Origin: Polychytrium aggregatum
Taxonomy: Eukaryota; Chytridiomycota; Chytridiomycetes; Polychytriales
DNA: 64,000 nucleotides
Assembly (NCBI RefSeq): GCF_025602895.1
Contig: NW_026516277.1
Coordinates: forward strand, 62,001 to 126,000
Direction of reading: 5' to 3'
Positions 63,142-64,000 of this stretch are shown here, one piece after another (position 1 is the first letter of the stretch; the number at the start of each line of letters is the position of its first letter). The notes below the pieces were generated by a model that ran no database searches, had not been told where the DNA came from, and saw only the letters and a program-made list of their open reading frames with translations. The translations under genes were made by a program, and so were the position numbers.

Positions 63142-64000
63142 ATGTCCGATGCCGCCGATAAAGTCCCAGGCTCGGCCAACCCTGAGAAGGCCCAGCCCGT
63201 CTCCGGATGGGACAATCTGTACCAGCATCTCGCTGTGCTGCTGTGGTGCACCACCATGGAAATCGACCTCATCATCCACATTGTGTTCTTCTACTTTATC
63301 CGCTGGTGAGGACCAAGACAGCCCCGATGCAGTTGCCGACTTCCACGGAAGGCTTGTATAATGCTTACAGAGCGTCCTGCTCGCAACTCTTGACGCACGC
63401 CTGCAGGCTGTGGCCCTTTGCCGTCATCTACTGGACATGGGCATTCCTGATCGACAGTGAGACACCCTACCGAGGCGGTACTGATGCCCTGCGGTTCATC
63501 CGTGACTGGTCTTTCTGGCGACATTTCAAGGCGTACTTTGACGCCGAGCTGATCAAGACCTGCGACCTCGACCCCTCCCAGAACTATATTTTTGGGTAGG
63601 CGCGGACGAGCTGTGTGCGGGCCAGTGTTGCATATTGGGATGGCGCTGCCGGACGACCTGCAAATGCCAGCCAGCAGGAAGCGGGGCAATGAGGGCAGCA
63701 GTTGCAGCGGACAGCTGCGGCCCCCGGGCATGCCGTGCTGCCGCCAGTCCAACGCTCTAATTTCCTTGCCGTGGTCGCTGCGAATAGGTACCATCCTCAT
63801 GGTGAGCCGGCCCTCGTTTTGCAGCGCTGAGAGCATGAGGGTTGTTGTGGCCGTGGCAAGTTGCTGACCCGATATCTGTTCGACAGGAATTTACTGCTTC
63901 GGCATCTGGTATGTCAGGAGCATGTCAGCACCAGCGCTGGTGTCTGAATTGTCTGGCTGTTCAGGATATGTGCGATCTGAACAAGCAGGGCCTGACAAGA
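63142..64000 (+). CDS. DGAT2: Diacylglycerol O-acyltransferase 2 (5' part, runs off the window)
   Basis: Exons 63142-63305, 63407-63595, 63788-63801 and 63887-63908 join in phase; the rest lies beyond the window. After MSDAADKVPGSANPEKAQPV, two membrane segments follow: LAVLLWCTTMEIDLIIHIVF and LWPFAVIYWTWAFLID. Then come TPYRGGTDALRFIRDWSFWR and HFKAYFDAELIKTCDLDPSQ, and NYIFG joined to YHPHG and IYCFGIW. The HPHG tetrapeptide is the active-site signature of the DGAT2/MGAT family, which makes triacylglycerol at the ER and lipid droplets. It is encoded by a 14-nt micro-exon. The sequence after 63908 contains a possible acceptor at 63964, but the phase-correct continuation there hits a stop, so the next true exon is probably outside. 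Confidence 0.88.

Overview
This window is nuclear DNA from an intron-rich, GC-rich flagellated fungus, most likely a chytrid or a close zoosporic relative. Genes for cilium or centriole proteins (CFAP77, CEP44) sit beside typical fungal genes (an ACL4-type ribosome-assembly chaperone, a MATA-type HMG-box regulator). Introns are mostly 60-250 bp with GTAAG/GTACG/GTGAG donors. Exon coordinates in the entries were read by eye from splice sites. Where all exons join with consistent phase I say so; otherwise boundaries are approximate.

Layout. 1-13 kb: relic transposon, CEP44 (-), MgtE/SLC41-type cation transporter (-), proline-rich protein (-), doubtful small spliced gene (+), F-box protein (+). 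13-21 kb: second relic, GPATCH8-like G-patch/zinc-finger protein (+), 285-bp miniature transposon, Ser/Pro-rich single-pass membrane protein (+), decayed Fanzor fragment, aldo/keto reductase (-). 21-32 kb: ACL4 (+), full-architecture PARP1 (+), TMEM198-like membrane protein (+). 33-47 kb: disordered protein (-), unknown N-anchored protein (+), atypical NAD-binding SDR (-), mitoribosomal bL19m (-), HMG-box regulator (-). 48-64 kb: TTC36 (+), glutaminyl-tRNA synthetase (-), a 3.7-kb Fanzor-carrying transposon, a coiled-coil protein (-), TTC1 (+), CFAP77 (-) and the 5' part of DGAT2 (+) running off the end.

The most interesting system is the mobile element at 53919-57604. It starts and ends with CACTAT, is flanked by a 3-bp duplication (TGA), and carries one intact, intronless 854-codon Fanzor gene, the eukaryotic relative of TnpB RNA-guided nucleases. 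The protein has two N-terminal zinc knuckles and a RuvC domain whose canonical second acidic residue is replaced, with a candidate substitute glutamate 48 residues downstream. A 285-bp non-autonomous copy at 15449-15733 (own duplication, CGA) is this element with its interior deleted at a 7-bp microhomology. It keeps both ends, including a perfect hairpin just beyond the Fanzor 3' end, which makes that end the best candidate for the guide-RNA (omega/fRNA) scaffold. A separate, older family with GTTACAG inverted termini has three relic copies, one lying beside a decayed Fanzor RuvC fragment (19170-19336). The window therefore records at least two Fanzor lineages. No transposase for the CACTAT element is present, so it probably moves in trans.

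The host genes form no pathway cluster. They are ordinary housekeeping and flagellum genes, several in divergent pairs sharing short promoters (AKR/ACL4, CFAP77/DGAT2, HMG/TTC36).
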